From Orthonyx spaldingii (lineage: Eukaryota > Chordata > Aves > Passeriformes > Orthonychidae), in the NCBI GenBank assembly GCA_013397795.1, contig VZTJ01004376.1, positions 309,507 to 373,506 of the forward strand: a stretch of DNA of 64,000 bases. The letters are read 5' to 3'. Below the pieces are notes generated by a model. The model was not told the DNA's origin. It saw nothing but the letters and a program-made list of their open reading frames with translations, and made no database searches. This document shows positions 14,440 to 26,219 of this stretch, piece by piece (position 1 is the first letter of the stretch; every line of letters starts with the position of its first letter). The translations under genes were made by a program, and so were the position numbers.

Positions 14440-14760
14440 CCAGAATAACAGAATGTGTGGATTTGAACATTCTGCTTAGCTGGCTGAAAGGGATCAAAGA
14501 GTCGATTGCCTGGGAAAGGATGGGAGCTATAAGGGTTAACTTGTGGGCTACCTCAAAACACATTCATGTTCTTTTGCAATAAAACACCAAACTTAATGAC
14601 CATCAAATAATGGTTGCATGATCTGAGATTTGGAAAACCTAGACACATTCAATTGCTTTCTCTGATTAGGTCTGTACTTATTTGGCATTACCAGAGATAA
14701 CTCAATTCCTAAATAATTAACCTACAACCAATACGTATGAAATTGCCTCACTAAGCTCAC
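14440..14760. promoter_or_regulatory. Candidate conserved non-coding element with TCF/LEF word
   Basis: GATCAAAG (14492-14499), the TCF/LEF-type core, is followed by GTCGATTGCC, TTAATGACC and several TAAT-like words. The stretch is free of simple repeats and homopolymers. Status as an enhancer is an inference from its texture. Confidence 0.25.
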
Positions 14761-14905
14761 TATCCAGGACTGTTTGCTGTTAAATTAGTAGAATAAATAA
14801 TTTACACCCAAAAAGTGTGCACAGGATAGTGCCAATAAACCTGGGGGAACTTGTTCATTATTTGCAAGAAAATTGGATGAAACACAATTCCCCAAGTACA
14901 AGCCA

Positions 14906-14995
14906 TTCTGTAGAATAAAAGGTGTATTAGTATTATTGCAGCATGTAGGGAACAAATGAAGCCTCCTGACTGTTCTCTTCAGAGTATGCTCTGTT
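14906..14995 (+). repeat. Diverged repeat pair, copy A
   Basis: The segment beginning TTCTGTAGAATAAAAGGTGT (14906) matches 16362-16441 at roughly three quarters of the bases in the 48-bp core (37 of 48 by eye), and 8 of the 11 differences are transitions. The similarity carries on with gaps through TGTTCTCTTCAGAG. This is either an old local duplication or two copies of an unrecognised dispersed repeat. Confidence 0.55.
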
Positions 14996-15689
14996 CATTA
15001 GCCTTTTCTCCAGAGCTGTATATAAATACTTGCAGTATACTGTACATATGAGAACACAGGGGACTGAAAGTTTGCATACAAAGTATATTTTTGTAGAAAA
15101 AAAAAATCATAAAAATATTGTAGTTTTATCACCACTCATTTCTGAATAAGCAAGGACCTAAAAACTAGTATTTAACACTGAAATGACAGCTGTGTATCAT
15201 TTGGAAAATCCACAAATCATTTTTTCTGGTGGCAAAAGTCACTGTTGCTCATTCCAAATGCTCAAGGAAAGTGCTTTGTAAATTTGTAATTCGCAGGATT
15301 TTTATCATTTTAAGACCACTACAAAATGAAGTGTTGATAAAAGTCATGTCTTGCAAAAACTCATCTCTGCACAGTTACTCCTAGAGACCTTGCTCCAGCA
15401 CATAATGAATCAGTCAGCATCTTTGCACTAATGTCCCTGGGAGCTGGAGCAGGCCCTGCTGGCTAAGAAAAACAATCCTGGCTCTTTGTTGAAACTCCAA
15501 AAATAGTTTAAAAATAGTTATCCAAAAGGCACATTCAGGATTCACAACTAAAACCTGACATTTAGAAATAAATAAATAAAATTCACGGCAAACAGTTTGG
15601 CACAGCAACTGGTGCTGAGGCCAAAACAGAGTTCATGACTCTTGTGGGCCCATCTCCCATTAGGTTCTGGAAAACTGCAAGCTCCTGTG

Positions 15690-15860
15690 CTCAGACTGTT
15701 TGTAGTGCTCGAAGGAATGGCTTTCCCTGTCCGGCGGGACAGAGGGAAGAGACTCCCCCTGCCCACGGGGGCTTTTGCACGGCAGCGCAGCTTCCCCGGA
15801 TCACCCTGAGCAGAGGCCCCGGCGGGGAACGCCCTGACCCGAAGAACAACCTCCAAGCAC
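15690..15860. promoter_or_regulatory. Small CpG-rich patch
   Basis: CpGs cluster here (GTCCGGCGGGAC, CACGGCAGCGCAGC, CCCGGCGGGGAACGCC) unlike in the flanks. CTGTCC-GGCG-GGACAG forms a small palindrome. The patch is too short for a classical island; it may be a minor promoter or an orphan CpG cluster. Open frames of about 100 codons on both strands are explained by GC content. Confidence 0.35.
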
Positions 15861-16361
15861 TGTCTGCCCTCCCAGCTGTGTTTTCCTTACACAGGCAGTC
15901 CCCAGCCTCCTGCTCTTCCTGCAGGCCAGGGACAGAGTCACAGACACATTTACCTCATCCAAGGAAGGTGCAGCAAAGTCCCAGGCTGGATCCAGCCCCT
16001 TGTCTGAGTTAGAATCAAATGCCAAGTCTCAGCCTGATTTGTGGTGGTTTGTTGGTTTTCTGTTATTTGATAGCAAGTATCCTGGGAGATGTTTTTTGAC
16101 CTCGCTCTGTATTCATGCTGAAAACAAACAATCTCTTTATAAAAACCCAAACATTTCTCCTTAGATTATGAATCATGTAGTTGCATGACCTGTGTCCCAA
16201 TGCTTCCTGCAATCTGTCTTATTTAATACTGAAAGAAATCATAGATATGAATGCCAGCTTGTCTGTTCTTCTAGAAAACAATACCAGGAATACCAATTTC
16301 TCTCTTCTTTATCCCAAAAGAGCAACAACAACAAAAAAATATCCAACAAAAGCCAGGTTAG

Positions 16362-16441
16362 CTCTGTGGAGTAAAAGGTGTCTCAGTGTCATTGTTGCAT
16401 GTAAGGATCAGATAAGCATTTGGTTTGTGCTGTCTCTGAAG
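16362..16441 (+). repeat. Diverged repeat pair, copy B
   Basis: CTCTGTGGAGTAAAAGGTGT (16362) corresponds to the start of copy A at 14906. The two copies are in the same orientation and about 1.4 kb apart. Copy B lies just downstream of an AACAACAACAAAAAAAT low-complexity tract. Confidence 0.55.
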
Positions 16442-17535
16442 ACAGCTTTATCCAAATAAAGCATAGTACATTTTATCATTCTGTAATGGAAAAGACCTGT
16501 CACTCTTTGAATATCATCATATGGTCGGTGGCCGGCAGATAATGGACTGTTAAGTGTCAAGGTGACTGGCTTTGAATGTGCACAAAACTAAAAATTATAG
16601 ACCTGTCATTCCACAGGCAGGCCACAATTAGCTGTCTATGCAACTTGAAATTTCCATTTTGCCAGCTGAATAATCAACTGGGTGCAGTTTCTCAATAAGG
16701 ATGCATTTTTAGGCTCTTTGCACTTAGGATTTTATCTTTTTTCTAAGGTTTTTCAAATAACGATGTGGTGCACTTAGGCAGAAGGGGTTAGGAGTGAACT
16801 GCACAGTTATCCCCTCCCCAAACACATACATGAATACACTCACCAATATTTTACAATCAACACTTTTTATGTTTTATTTCCTCTCACTATGCTCTACCCT
16901 ATATTGTTTCTGCCAGAAATGTGGTGCTAAAGAACACAAGCTACACAAAATTCACAGCTTCAGACTTCCTAGCTGTTTTTTTCTATTAGCAACATAATAT
17001 TCTTTTTCTACATTTTGCTATCAGTCCATCCTGATATGAGTTAATAACTCAACCTGACTTAAAATAAAATGTTTTCAATGGCCAGCTTCAGAAAGGAAAA
17101 TTGTTTTCTTTTGGGAGAATTTTTTGCTATATCACTTTTTTTATATCACTAACAAACATTTAAGGTGGTTTGGCAAAGACATTTTATCTGCTAAAAACAG
17201 CAAAGGTAAGTACAGGGATATATCCAGAATCACTCTTACTCTCTGCTTGAAAACTAAGGAAGTAATGCAATCAAAAGTGTGGAGAATCCCAGGACATATA
17301 TTAATGTATGTACTGTAGCCCTTTTTGTCCTGGACAAGTAGCAACAATTTGATATGTTACTGTTCTACACTTGAGAAAGAAATTGCTTAACATTGTGCCT
17401 GAAGGTGAAAATAAATAAGGCTAAAGTCTGGGTTTATAAACAATGTAACATCAGGACAATTGCTGCTTCAATGCCTTTTTGATATGAAGTCCTTTCTAAA
17501 GAAACGTTATTGCAAATGTTTCGGGTTTGGTTTTG

Positions 17536-17551
17536 TTTTTTTTTTTTTTTT
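17536..17551 (+). repeat. T16 homopolymer
   Basis: Sixteen T bases inside a T-rich stretch (17529-17563). Confidence 0.95.
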
Positions 17552-17795
17552 AATCTTTTTTAGCTCAGCCAAAGGCATTTGGAATAACAGAAATACACCT
17601 GGGATTATCACTGGACATTGAATCTGGCTGTAATACGAAGCCTTCCATTTTTATAGTGCTTCATATATCGATAAAGCTTTTGCATGCAGTCCTGGGAGCT
17701 ACAGGGGTACTTTGATTATCTAAAGCGGGCTGCTGATCACCAAAGTCTGTGACTGAGTCTGTAATTATATGGCATATGGGCTGAAGGGATGACTG

Positions 17796-17837
17796 CCTCA
17801 AGTGACAATGGCTTGAGGAAGCCCTGGGCTTCCCTCA
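17796..17837. repeat. Overlapping alternative hairpins
   Basis: CCTCAAG (17796-17802) pairs with CTTGAGG (17812-17818). The latter overlaps a second palindrome, GGAAGCCC-T-GGGCTTCC (17817-17833), whose outer part extends to TGAGG/CCCTCA with one bulge. The two folds are mutually exclusive. Confidence 0.7.
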
Positions 17838-20223
17838 GACCCATGCTCATTTCCTTTCTCATAGCACAATTTACTCTTCCCTCATTTGCCCCACTTAAGT
17901 GCTCCCCCATCCTTTTTGATGATGACTTTTAACAGCAGTTATTTGAACAGTATAATTTACATCAAGTCATGAAAATAGCTGCATGTACAAAGCTGAAGAC
18001 GTGGCAAATTACAGCGAGAGAGCAGGAGCAAGAGGTTGGGGGGAGCAGAGGGGAAAGTTCTTAAATTCACACTGCAGAACTACAATGTTAGCCTGAATTT
18101 GCTCTCTGCTTTTTCTCCTCTCTCCCTCTAGAAATAGAGGGTTAGGCCATTAGAGAATTCAATTGGTTCCAGATGGACCCTTAACCCAGTTTTTCTAATA
18201 AAAACATTTTCCTGTTAAACAACCTGTGTCACATGGAATAGATGAAATTCATCTTTAGTATACCACCACTGAAGCCTGGAAAGACAAACCTAAAGTATGA
18301 GGATCTTTATCTCAAGTATAAAAGGGTAATGCAGCAATGATTTATCTCACAGTTAGGCAGTGGTAATTAAAAAGTAATACTAGAAAAGACATATAACACA
18401 AGTACCTAAAAAAAGTTATAAAAAATGATAGCTGTCTTTTTTTAAAGGCAGTGGTCCATTTTTAACTTTTCTATTATATTCTTTGGAAAAATCAAAATGT
18501 AACAGTATGACTTCTAAGTCATATTTTTTGTGAGCTACTTCCATTGTTAAAAAATTTTGTTTCATTTTACTTCTGTTTTTTAATACATAAATCAGAGAGC
18601 CAGCTTTCCTTTTACGGAAATCAGTGACAAAAAGCTTCCAGTTGTCTCATCAGACTATGGTCAATCCTTTTTACACATTAGAACACGACTTTTACTGTTC
18701 TAGATTAACATTTAAGGTACCTTAAAAATAAAAAGAGACTGTGATTTTGCATTTGGTAGCAGGTTGCTTAAGTAGCTCCCATCCTCCTGCCTCTGAGTCT
18801 TCGTTCGGCTCCACGTGCCAACCAGTGTTTTGGCTGGCACAGTCGTTTGTGTTGCCATGTAGTCAGCATATATTTTATCTTTTACCAGCTGGATCTATTC
18901 CTTGATCAAGTTCACTGTACTGCTGTGCAAACAGCTGTGGCAGCAAATGCAAGAGCTGGGAACAACCTGCCAGGAGGGGGGTAGATGCCCGAGCTGCCTA
19001 AGCCATGTCTGCTAGTGAATAAATGCTCTCAGTACCATAGCCTGTGCAGGCCGTTTGTCTATTCCAGTTTGTTAGGGAGTTTCTATTTTGTTCCAGTTGT
19101 TTTCAGATATATTTTATTCACACATCACCTTTGCAAGCAGTACTGCAATTCCCAATTTACAGCTGTGGAACTGAACTGCAATAATGATTTCAAAAGTATC
19201 TTTCAGACAGACTTAAACTGTGAGTGCCTACAATGCTTTCAGAATGAACTTTTAATTGACCTAGTTGCGTTTGAAATTATTTCCTTATAAAAGCAAGAAA
19301 GACATGGTGTCTAGGCTAGCATCCTAACCAGTAAGCTGTCCTGGCACTCTTGCTTTGTGCATTTCCTTCCATTTTCCCACCAGAGATGACTGTGGTATAA
19401 TTTATTACGATCATGAAACTGATTATGCATTCTGAAGTCAGCAGATTTACCTTAAAATAACACAGTGTCTCAGTGAAAACCATTACATGTTCACAGTGGA
19501 ATCTGTCTGGGCAAATGAAAAAAAAATAAAATGCAACTTGCCTCAGATTCCAGCCACCCTCCCCCAACATGCCCCTCCACTCTCAATCTGTTTTATTCTG
19601 CTACTGTTTTTGTCCATTCTGGAAATTAAAAATTTTACAGAGTTGGGGTTAGTGGATATTCCCTTCATGTTTCTGAGGGGACCTGTGCTCAGAAAGGTTT
19701 GTTGTCTGTTTGATCCTTTCAGTGCTTTGCTTTGGGAAAAGGGAAGAGCTTTGGCACTGCAGCTGGGAGCATTTGTGCCATCTCGGGCTAAGCAAGCAGC
19801 CTGCATGCTTTGCCAGATGCTAGCAGAGGTTTGAAAGAAACATTTTAAAAATCACACATTGACATTTCTCTTTCTAATATCTCTTCACCTCAGAGGCTGC
19901 TCTGTTGCCAGACCATCCACAGAAGACCGAAATCACTCCCAATTAAACTGGCCTTTGGTTAGACCAGTCACACACACATGCTGCCTTGTAAAAACACCAC
20001 TTATTTACTTATTTTCACCAAACAGCGCTTTCCTATGGAAGTTTATTAGCCTTGAGATAAGGAAAGCCTTACATCTCTGTAATTCCTGTTGAGAGTATAT
20101 GGAAATATTTTGGAACATCAGTTATATGGAAACTTAGGAACAGGGTGAAACAGAGTAAGTGTCAAAATGAAGACAAGGCGCTTGCACAAAGGGGTGGATT
20201 TTTGAATGCAGAACTCTACAACT

Positions 20224-20242
20224 CCCCCCTCTCCCCCCTCCC
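20224..20242 (+). repeat. C-rich polypyrimidine tract
   Basis: Two runs of six C and one of three C joined by T/TCT. Three G-runs on the minus strand fall one short of a standard four-run quadruplex. Confidence 0.85.
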
Positions 20243-20249
20243 ATGCTTT

Positions 20250-20760
20250 GCTTTCTTCAACTAACACTGCTCCTGCAGTGCTGTTTGTGATCCCTTTTCC
20301 TGTTTGTCCTGGTAGGCTTTTCAAACTGGAAGGGGCAATACTGGGATGCAAGGCATTCACCAGAGTGACTGCTGCTCTTCTCAGTGCAACCTCAAGGAAA
20401 AGAGTCGCACCAGCACCCCCCGCTGCTGAGGTGATGTGTGTGAGATGCAGCTCCTCCAGCAGCACTGGATTTCATGTACAGCCCGACGACAGTCCAAGTT
20501 ACCATGACACCAAATCACCCCTGCCCTCCATTTCACTGCGTGGCATTTACATCTCCCATCGAGGTGAAAACAGAGAAAGCAACACATACAGCAGTAAATA
20601 AGCCCGGACCAATCCTGCCCCACCCGGAGTGTGGCCACTGGCTTCCCTGGAGCAGGGACAAGCCCTTTGCCCACACCAAGGCCCATATAACTTTGAACCA
20701 AGGCAAAGGACTCCCGGCTGCTCTGCACACCTGATGGGTGAACTCTGGGCAGTTCAACTC
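20250..20760. other. Moderately GC-rich interval upstream of the CpG island
   Basis: Open frames of 74-143 codons overlap on both strands. None shows a domain, and their mutual overlap argues that composition keeps them open. It lies about 300 bp from the CpG island, so it could belong to the same transcription unit. Confidence 0.5.
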
Positions 20761-21180
20761 TCAAAGCAGTAACGCTGTCAAGACATTCAGCTGCTAAATG
20801 ACATGCAGGCAAAAGATCTTGCTTAATTTCTGAGAATGAGAAAATACTTGCTAAAAACTATCACACTCTAAGTTCTGCAGCTACTTAACTTCAAAAGCCT
20901 TGGGTCTCCAAAAGCCCACTGCTGAAGCAACGCGGTTTTCTTTCCTCAAAATGAGGGTACATTTAGGCTGTGCATTAGATTTAAATAATACAGTGGCGGC
21001 ACGTGTGAAGTTAATATTACAAACAGTGGCAGCGCGATGCATACCAAGCAGCGGCGCTGCCCATCAACCTCACCAAACACCGGTGGGTTCCAGCCCGGGA
21101 AATGCACCCCGCTCGTTTCCGAAGGGGAGCCCGGAGGACTCCCCGGAGCCCGCCCGTGCCACGCCGAGCGCCCGCAGCGG

Positions 21181-21209
21181 NNNNNNNNNNNNNNNNNNNN
21201 NNNNNNNNN
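21181..21209. other. Assembly gap (29 N) in CpG island
   Basis: A run of 29 undetermined bases lies in the most GC-rich part of the island. The true gap length may differ from 29. Any protein frame translated across it is unreliable. Confidence 0.99.
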
Positions 21210-21242
21210 GGTGCCGCCCGGCCCGCCCCGCCCCGGCCGGGC

Positions 21243-21293
21243 GCGGTGACAGCCCCGCTGCGGTGACAGCCCCGCTGCGGTGACAGCCCCGCT
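21243..21293 (+). repeat. 17-bp tandem repeat x3 in CpG island
   Basis: GCGGTGACAGCCCCGCT is repeated three times without change (21243-21259, 21260-21276, 21277-21293). Each unit contains GTGACAG. The absence of differences points to recent expansion or homogenisation. Confidence 0.95.
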
Positions 21294-21403
21294 GCCGCCC
21301 TGATCGGCGCTGGCCGCGGCCGCCCCTCGCCGCGGGCCCGCCAAGGTCACCGCGCCGGCCGCGCGCGGGATTGGCTCCGGCGCCACGGCGTGTTATTACT
21401 GTC

Positions 21404-21440
21404 TGGTTTGATCGGAGCGGGGGGTGGTCTCCAATCAAAC
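21404..21440. promoter_or_regulatory. Inverted repeat with CCAAT box at CpG-island edge
   Basis: GTTTGATCGGAG (21404-21415) and CTCCAATCAAAC (21429-21440) are reverse complements at 11 of 12 positions with a 13-nt G-rich spacer. The right arm carries CCAAT, and a reversed CCAAT (GATTGG, 21368-21373) lies 31 bp upstream of the left arm. The arrangement is compatible with NF-Y-type promoter elements. Confidence 0.55.
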
Positions 21441-22185
21441 AGAGAAAAGGTCCTGGAGAAGGTAATTAAATCCTGTCAGAGGCAATTATCGGTTCCAGGG
21501 CCATGACTCTGGCACTGAATGCAGATGATCTGAAGCTCTATTCTTGTAGAAATTCAAGAGGGCTTCTGGCACGGATCAGTCAGACATAAAGGAAACAGCA
21601 GGCTTTTTGCAAACAATGCCGTGCTGTATTTTGAAGCCCTTTGCACATCTTTTTTCCTCCCTATTCTCGGAGTTTGGTTACCACTGATCAAAAATATTTC
21701 CTTCTCTCCACATTCTCATTAATTTAATAGATAAGATTTACTTACGTATTGTACACGTAATGACAACCTACATAAGACTGAAACACTGCCCACTTAAAAT
21801 GTCTTTCATCAAGACAAAACCGCTTTGGACAATAGAAGCATATCAAATTATTGATGTTTTACTGGAAAAACCAAAAGCATCAGAATTGGATTATGTATCC
21901 AGAAGGGCAATGGCTCATCTCTAAATCCTATGGATGCCAAAAGGGAATAAATAAATGACTACTTCCTACCCCAGTTTAATGATGCCAACACAAGCGTATC
22001 AGAAGTGGCCTGATGTTGAAAAAGACAAGCATTTCACTAGTACAAACAATACACTCTTTACATTTAGTTCCATAATGCCCAAAGTATTATTTACTGTATA
22101 TTCTTTTTATTTTACTCTGATGTGACAAGCCCATCTGACAAATAAAACCCACATTTTTTTACCAGAGATTAAAAATACCAAACCA

Positions 22186-22190
<5 letters not shown>

Positions 22191-22220
<30 letters not shown>
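22191..22220 (+). repeat. A30 homopolymer with upstream AATAAA
   Basis: Thirty consecutive A bases are preceded by AATAAA at 22141-22146, 45 bases upstream. The spacing is longer than the usual 10-30 of a polyadenylation site. It could be the tail of a retroposed transcript or simply an expanded A-tract; no parent transcript is recognised upstream. An imperfect duplication follows (TCTAACAGTTCTCCTCCA / TCTCACAGTTCTTCTCTA) with one N at 22239. Confidence 0.7.
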
Positions 22221-22223
<3 letters not shown>

Positions 22224-22262
22224 AACAGTTCTCCTCCANGAAGAAAATCTCACAGTTCTTCT

Positions 22263-25200
22263 CTATCAAAAGCATTTTCCTGATTTTACACAAGACCTTT
22301 TTTCACTCAAGTCTGCATTAAGTTATTATTTCAGCGCCAGATTACAAGCTCAGCTGTGACACAGTAAATCAGGATTGACACCATTAAAGTACATGGAACT
22401 ACTTTAGCTTTTACAGAGAGCAGAGGCAGGGAAGGGAAAAAGAGCTGGGGTATGTGAGAGGGCCTGGGGGGAATCACCCTCAAACTGCAACCATAGGTCT
22501 TCCTGAGCAGGCTATGCTCACTGGCAACACATTCTGTTCCAAATTATTTACAATCATCTCAAAATATTATTCATTTGATAAAAAATATAGGTTTACTTAG
22601 TCCTTCCTTTCTCTAGAGTTCTGATTTACTGAACCAACTTTGTAAACTGCTGTTTAAATACAAATATTGCTGCTGCTAAAACGTTTCCCACACTATCAGT
22701 GTGAGTTCTCTGTTATTTCTGCAAGGGCCCTGGGGTTTTTGTCCGGTCGGTTCCCCAGCTCTCCCCGCAGAGGCCATGCACTTAGATGGCTTCATTTCAT
22801 TTCATATGAATGCACACCTGGAGAGAGGGGATTATAGCTGCCGTTTCACATTTCCTCATGCAGATAAGGCATAGGGCTGGTTGAAAGAAATGAAGCTTTT
22901 CTTTAACATTTCAGTCACCTCATAGTGTAGGAAGAAGGTGTGTGTGCGTGTGTGTGGTGGGTCCTATAATTGCTAAGGAGGCAGCAGATTATTTCCCCTC
23001 ATGAGCAAGCACATCAGAGGGAAAGACCTTTGTCCCTCAGACCATGCCTCGAGGCAGATCCTTCTCTCAGCTGGACCCACAGCTCACTTGGGGTCCTGCT
23101 TCTACAACCTTATGGAGCCTCATGAGGGTCTCCTTTAGGCCAGTGAGCCCACATTAAGAAAACACAAGAAATAAAATTGCACAGACAAGCATAAAGGGAG
23201 AGATGCCACCATAAGCAAAACAGAGATAAAGCTCCAATTCCATGAGTCTTTATAAATCCATATGGGTGCTTCCAGGTGCAGAGAGGAGGGCAATTACAAG
23301 TGTAGTAGCAAAGGAACATCTAAGCCCTTATAATTCACTCATTCTTGAATTTCAGTGCGAGATTACTGACAGAGGCATTTCGGCGGGTGATAACCACCAC
23401 AGTAGTTGGTGGAATGCAAGGCATTTGTCAAGGGTTGAACGAAGCATGAACTTGGTTTACACAACTGTCAGCTGTCAGAGAATGACTCCTTCAGTCACTC
23501 CCAGCTTCCAGCAGGGTCTAAGTGGTGACACACTGCCTATCGCCAACTAGTCAGGCCTTTCCCTACACAGTGATCACTCAGTATTGGCACATTTTCCCTT
23601 TAAACACTTTTGGAAAAGGAAAATTTGGCTTCTGACTAGTGTCTGTGAAAGAACATAATGCTGATCCTGGTTTTGAAGAATAACTTTTGAGCATAAAATG
23701 GCAAAAAAATAATCAAATAAAACTTTGGCTTTACAGTACCATCTCTGTCCCAGCGCTGTGGTTAACACAGACCCTCTTCTGCCCCACTTTAGATCCTCAG
23801 CCTTGTCAGCATAAACATATGTGCATACTCCTGAACCACTTTATAAAGGCTTTAGAGAATTAGAAAGAAACTTAAAAAATTACTGATGGCTTATACAGAA
23901 CCAAACAAGATTATCAAGAGAAAAAGGTGTCTTACAGGAGCTCATTTTCACTGTCATTATCACACACTCTGGTATTCTCTATAAGGGCATATCAAGCCCA
24001 AAAGATTGAGGTAGTTTCCTGTTCTACAGCTGTCAAACAGGATTCCATACATTTCCTCTGAAGTTGATACCATTCTGATTAATTTCTTGTGAAGCTGTTA
24101 TGATCCTTATTATGCAAATGCTTGGCTATTAGAAGATAAGCACAATGCCTTAAATTTGTACCTGTATTTAAAAACATGCTCATTCATCATTTAACTCCTT
24201 TCATATATAAATCTGTATGTAAGAGACAGAGGATACATTTCTGTTTATGGATCAGTAATTAGGAGAAATATCATTAAATATTGTCACACCAAAATATTTT
24301 ATTATTGATTCACAGACACAGTGTGGGACAAGTTCTTATTGTACAAAAGCAAATCTTAATCATCTAAGTAAACTAGGTATTTTGTTTATAATGTAAAAAT
24401 TGTTTTATTTCATGGATGCTCTAAAATATTTTCAAATCTGCTCTTTCACTTAACAGGAAATTTGAACAAGAATGTTAGTAAAACTTGAAAAAAGCAGAAA
24501 GAGTGAATATCAAGTTAATTACAAATAAATACCTCCTAACCTTTTTTTTTTTTTCTTTTCAGTATTTGTTTATGTGTTATTAATATTAATACTCTTTAAA
24601 ACATAAAACCAGAAAGGTCAATAAAATAGATGATTGCACCAACCACAAAGGGATAGATTCTTTTAGACAATCCACAGCCATCATATTACATACGTAAATT
24701 TCAAGGAGCCAATACCCAATTTTCTGTGGTTTCTTTCTTCCCACACATGTCACACTTCAAATTCATTTTGACAACTAAACAATGTTTCCTTTATTTCATT
24801 ATAATTCCCTTATCTAGAGTCGAAGCTTCATGACAATTCCATACAAAGAAACATGAAAAGACTTTCTGGTAGATAGGTTCCTTATTTTAAAGATTTCTTA
24901 CAAAGATACATTGACAAACAATCCAGCTGCATGGGTTTTCACAGGCAATATCTAACTCTTAGCCCACTCACAAATCCCACCATAGATCTAATTCTCAGGA
25001 TAAATATTCAACCTCCTAAAAAATACCCCCAAAACACCCCAGATTATTCTTCATACCTCATTTCTGCATGTTGTTTTTAACTTGAGGCTGAAGCATCTCT
25101 GTTAATTCCCTACCATCAGCATATACATTTTTAATTTACTAAATGCAATAAAAAAATTAGTTGTCATTTTTGTAAGATATATTCACTTTTACTTTTTTTT

Positions 25201-26200
25201 AGTCTATGTATAAATGTAATCTCATTTATAATCCTATAAAAGCATTAGAACATATTTCAGGATGGAGATGCAGCCACTGCTTACTAATGCACAGCAGTAG
25301 AGTGAATTAATGTTTACCCAGGCTCCTACCACCCAGCAACTGCTGAAAAACCGAAGGCTTCCCAGAAGAAAGCTGCAAAAATGAATCAGAAACACATTCT
25401 GACACCAGTTTTCATGCCAGACTTGAGTATAAGCATGTCTCAGAAGGAGCCACAGAACTGCCCAGCTGTGGCTCCCAAAAGGGATGCCCCACCTTGCATT
25501 GACCAGTGAAGTTTGAGGGCCCTTTAGTCCTTTCCCTCCAGCTCCCACAACCACTCCTGCAGCACCAGAGGTGTCAGGAGATTTGTATGAGGCAAGCCCA
25601 TAACCTGAGGAGAAGGAGGGAATTCAGACCTACTCCTCAGTGCTCTATAAGGAAAGCTAGAATTGGCCAAGTACTCTGACCTATATCGGCACAGCAAAAC
25701 TGCAGGAGGCAGAAGGCAGATGTAGAAGCAGCAGACCAGCAAAGTCATAAGCAGTAAGGAAGAGCTCAATAAAACAGTGACAGGATTTTTAAAACTCTCA
25801 ACTGGTGTATCCCCTGACTTTATGACACTGTTGAACATTACATTGTTGTTGTTCCCTCAGTGCCATGCCATTGCATTCAAGATGCAGTCTGAGACAGGTG
25901 GAAAGACCATTTAATGAATCCCAAACACAGGGCAGGAAGGAACCTCCTAAATCAAAATTAATTGCCTGCTATCACAAGCCACATCATCATACAATTTGGC
26001 TTGTAAATTAATCATTTTAATAGTATACTTCATTTTAATAGTACCTTGGCATCTTTTTCCCATTTCTATCATCAAACAGCATTTCTGGCATCTCCCTTCT
26101 CCAAGGATAGAGGTCTCCTCAGAGATTTCCAGCCCAAATGTCTGCACCTAAGACCAGGTGATACACAATTTGTCCTTGTGCCAATATCTTCCTTTCTCTT
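22263..26200. other. Non-coding, AT-rich unique DNA
   Basis: No gene is seen. It contains the short (GT)n tract at 22938 and a T13 run at 24542-24554. Minus-strand frames of about 105 codons at 25234-25838 show no domain beyond a hydrophobic patch. Confidence 0.65.
22938..22956 (+). repeat. Short interrupted (GT)n
   Basis: GTGTGTGTGCGTGTGTGTG, interrupted once by GC. Confidence 0.9.
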
Positions 26201-26219
26201 AAGCAGGGAAGGGGTTTTG

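Larger units (their letters stand above)
16442..20200. other. Non-coding stretch with enhancer-like texture in parts
   Basis: No gene is seen. Segments 16500-16740 and 17600-17880 are repeat-free and carry TAAT/GATAA-type words, and the overlapping hairpins at 17796 lie in the second. AAG|GTAAGT at 17203-17211 is a good splice-donor word but follows no supported exon. Confidence 0.6.
21030..21462. promoter_or_regulatory. CpG island, candidate promoter
   Basis: CpG dinucleotides are scarce in most of the window but dense here, especially at 21040-21420 (for example the CGCCGCGGGCCCGCC-type runs near 21330). The island holds a 29-base gap, a 17-bp tandem repeat, two CCAAT-type boxes (21368 reversed, 21431 forward) and a conspicuous 12-bp inverted repeat. 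At its 3' edge GGAGAAG is followed by GTAATT (21455-21467), a fair splice-donor context, and then a TAATTA homeodomain core. Dense unmethylated CpG in birds usually marks a promoter, so a first exon of a long non-coding or 5'-untranslated transcript is plausible in either direction. Overlapping short open frames on both strands are expected from the high GC and are not taken as coding. Confidence 0.6.

Noticed and set aside
15019..15042. TATATAAATA followed by CAGTATACTG palindrome
   Set aside because: TATA-like words and 10-bp AT-rich palindromes are common in such DNA; no CpG island or frame follows.
17203..17211. AAG|GTAAGT splice-donor word
   Set aside because: Such words are expected by chance several times in 64 kb; others occur near 28743 and 41830, and no exon evidence accompanies this one.
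20206..20812. Overlapping frames up to 143 codons
   Set aside because: Open on both strands at once and without recognised domains; composition explains them.
20900..21438. Frames of 122-146 codons across the CpG island
   Set aside because: They translate through an N gap and a 17-bp repeat; high GC removes stops on both strands.
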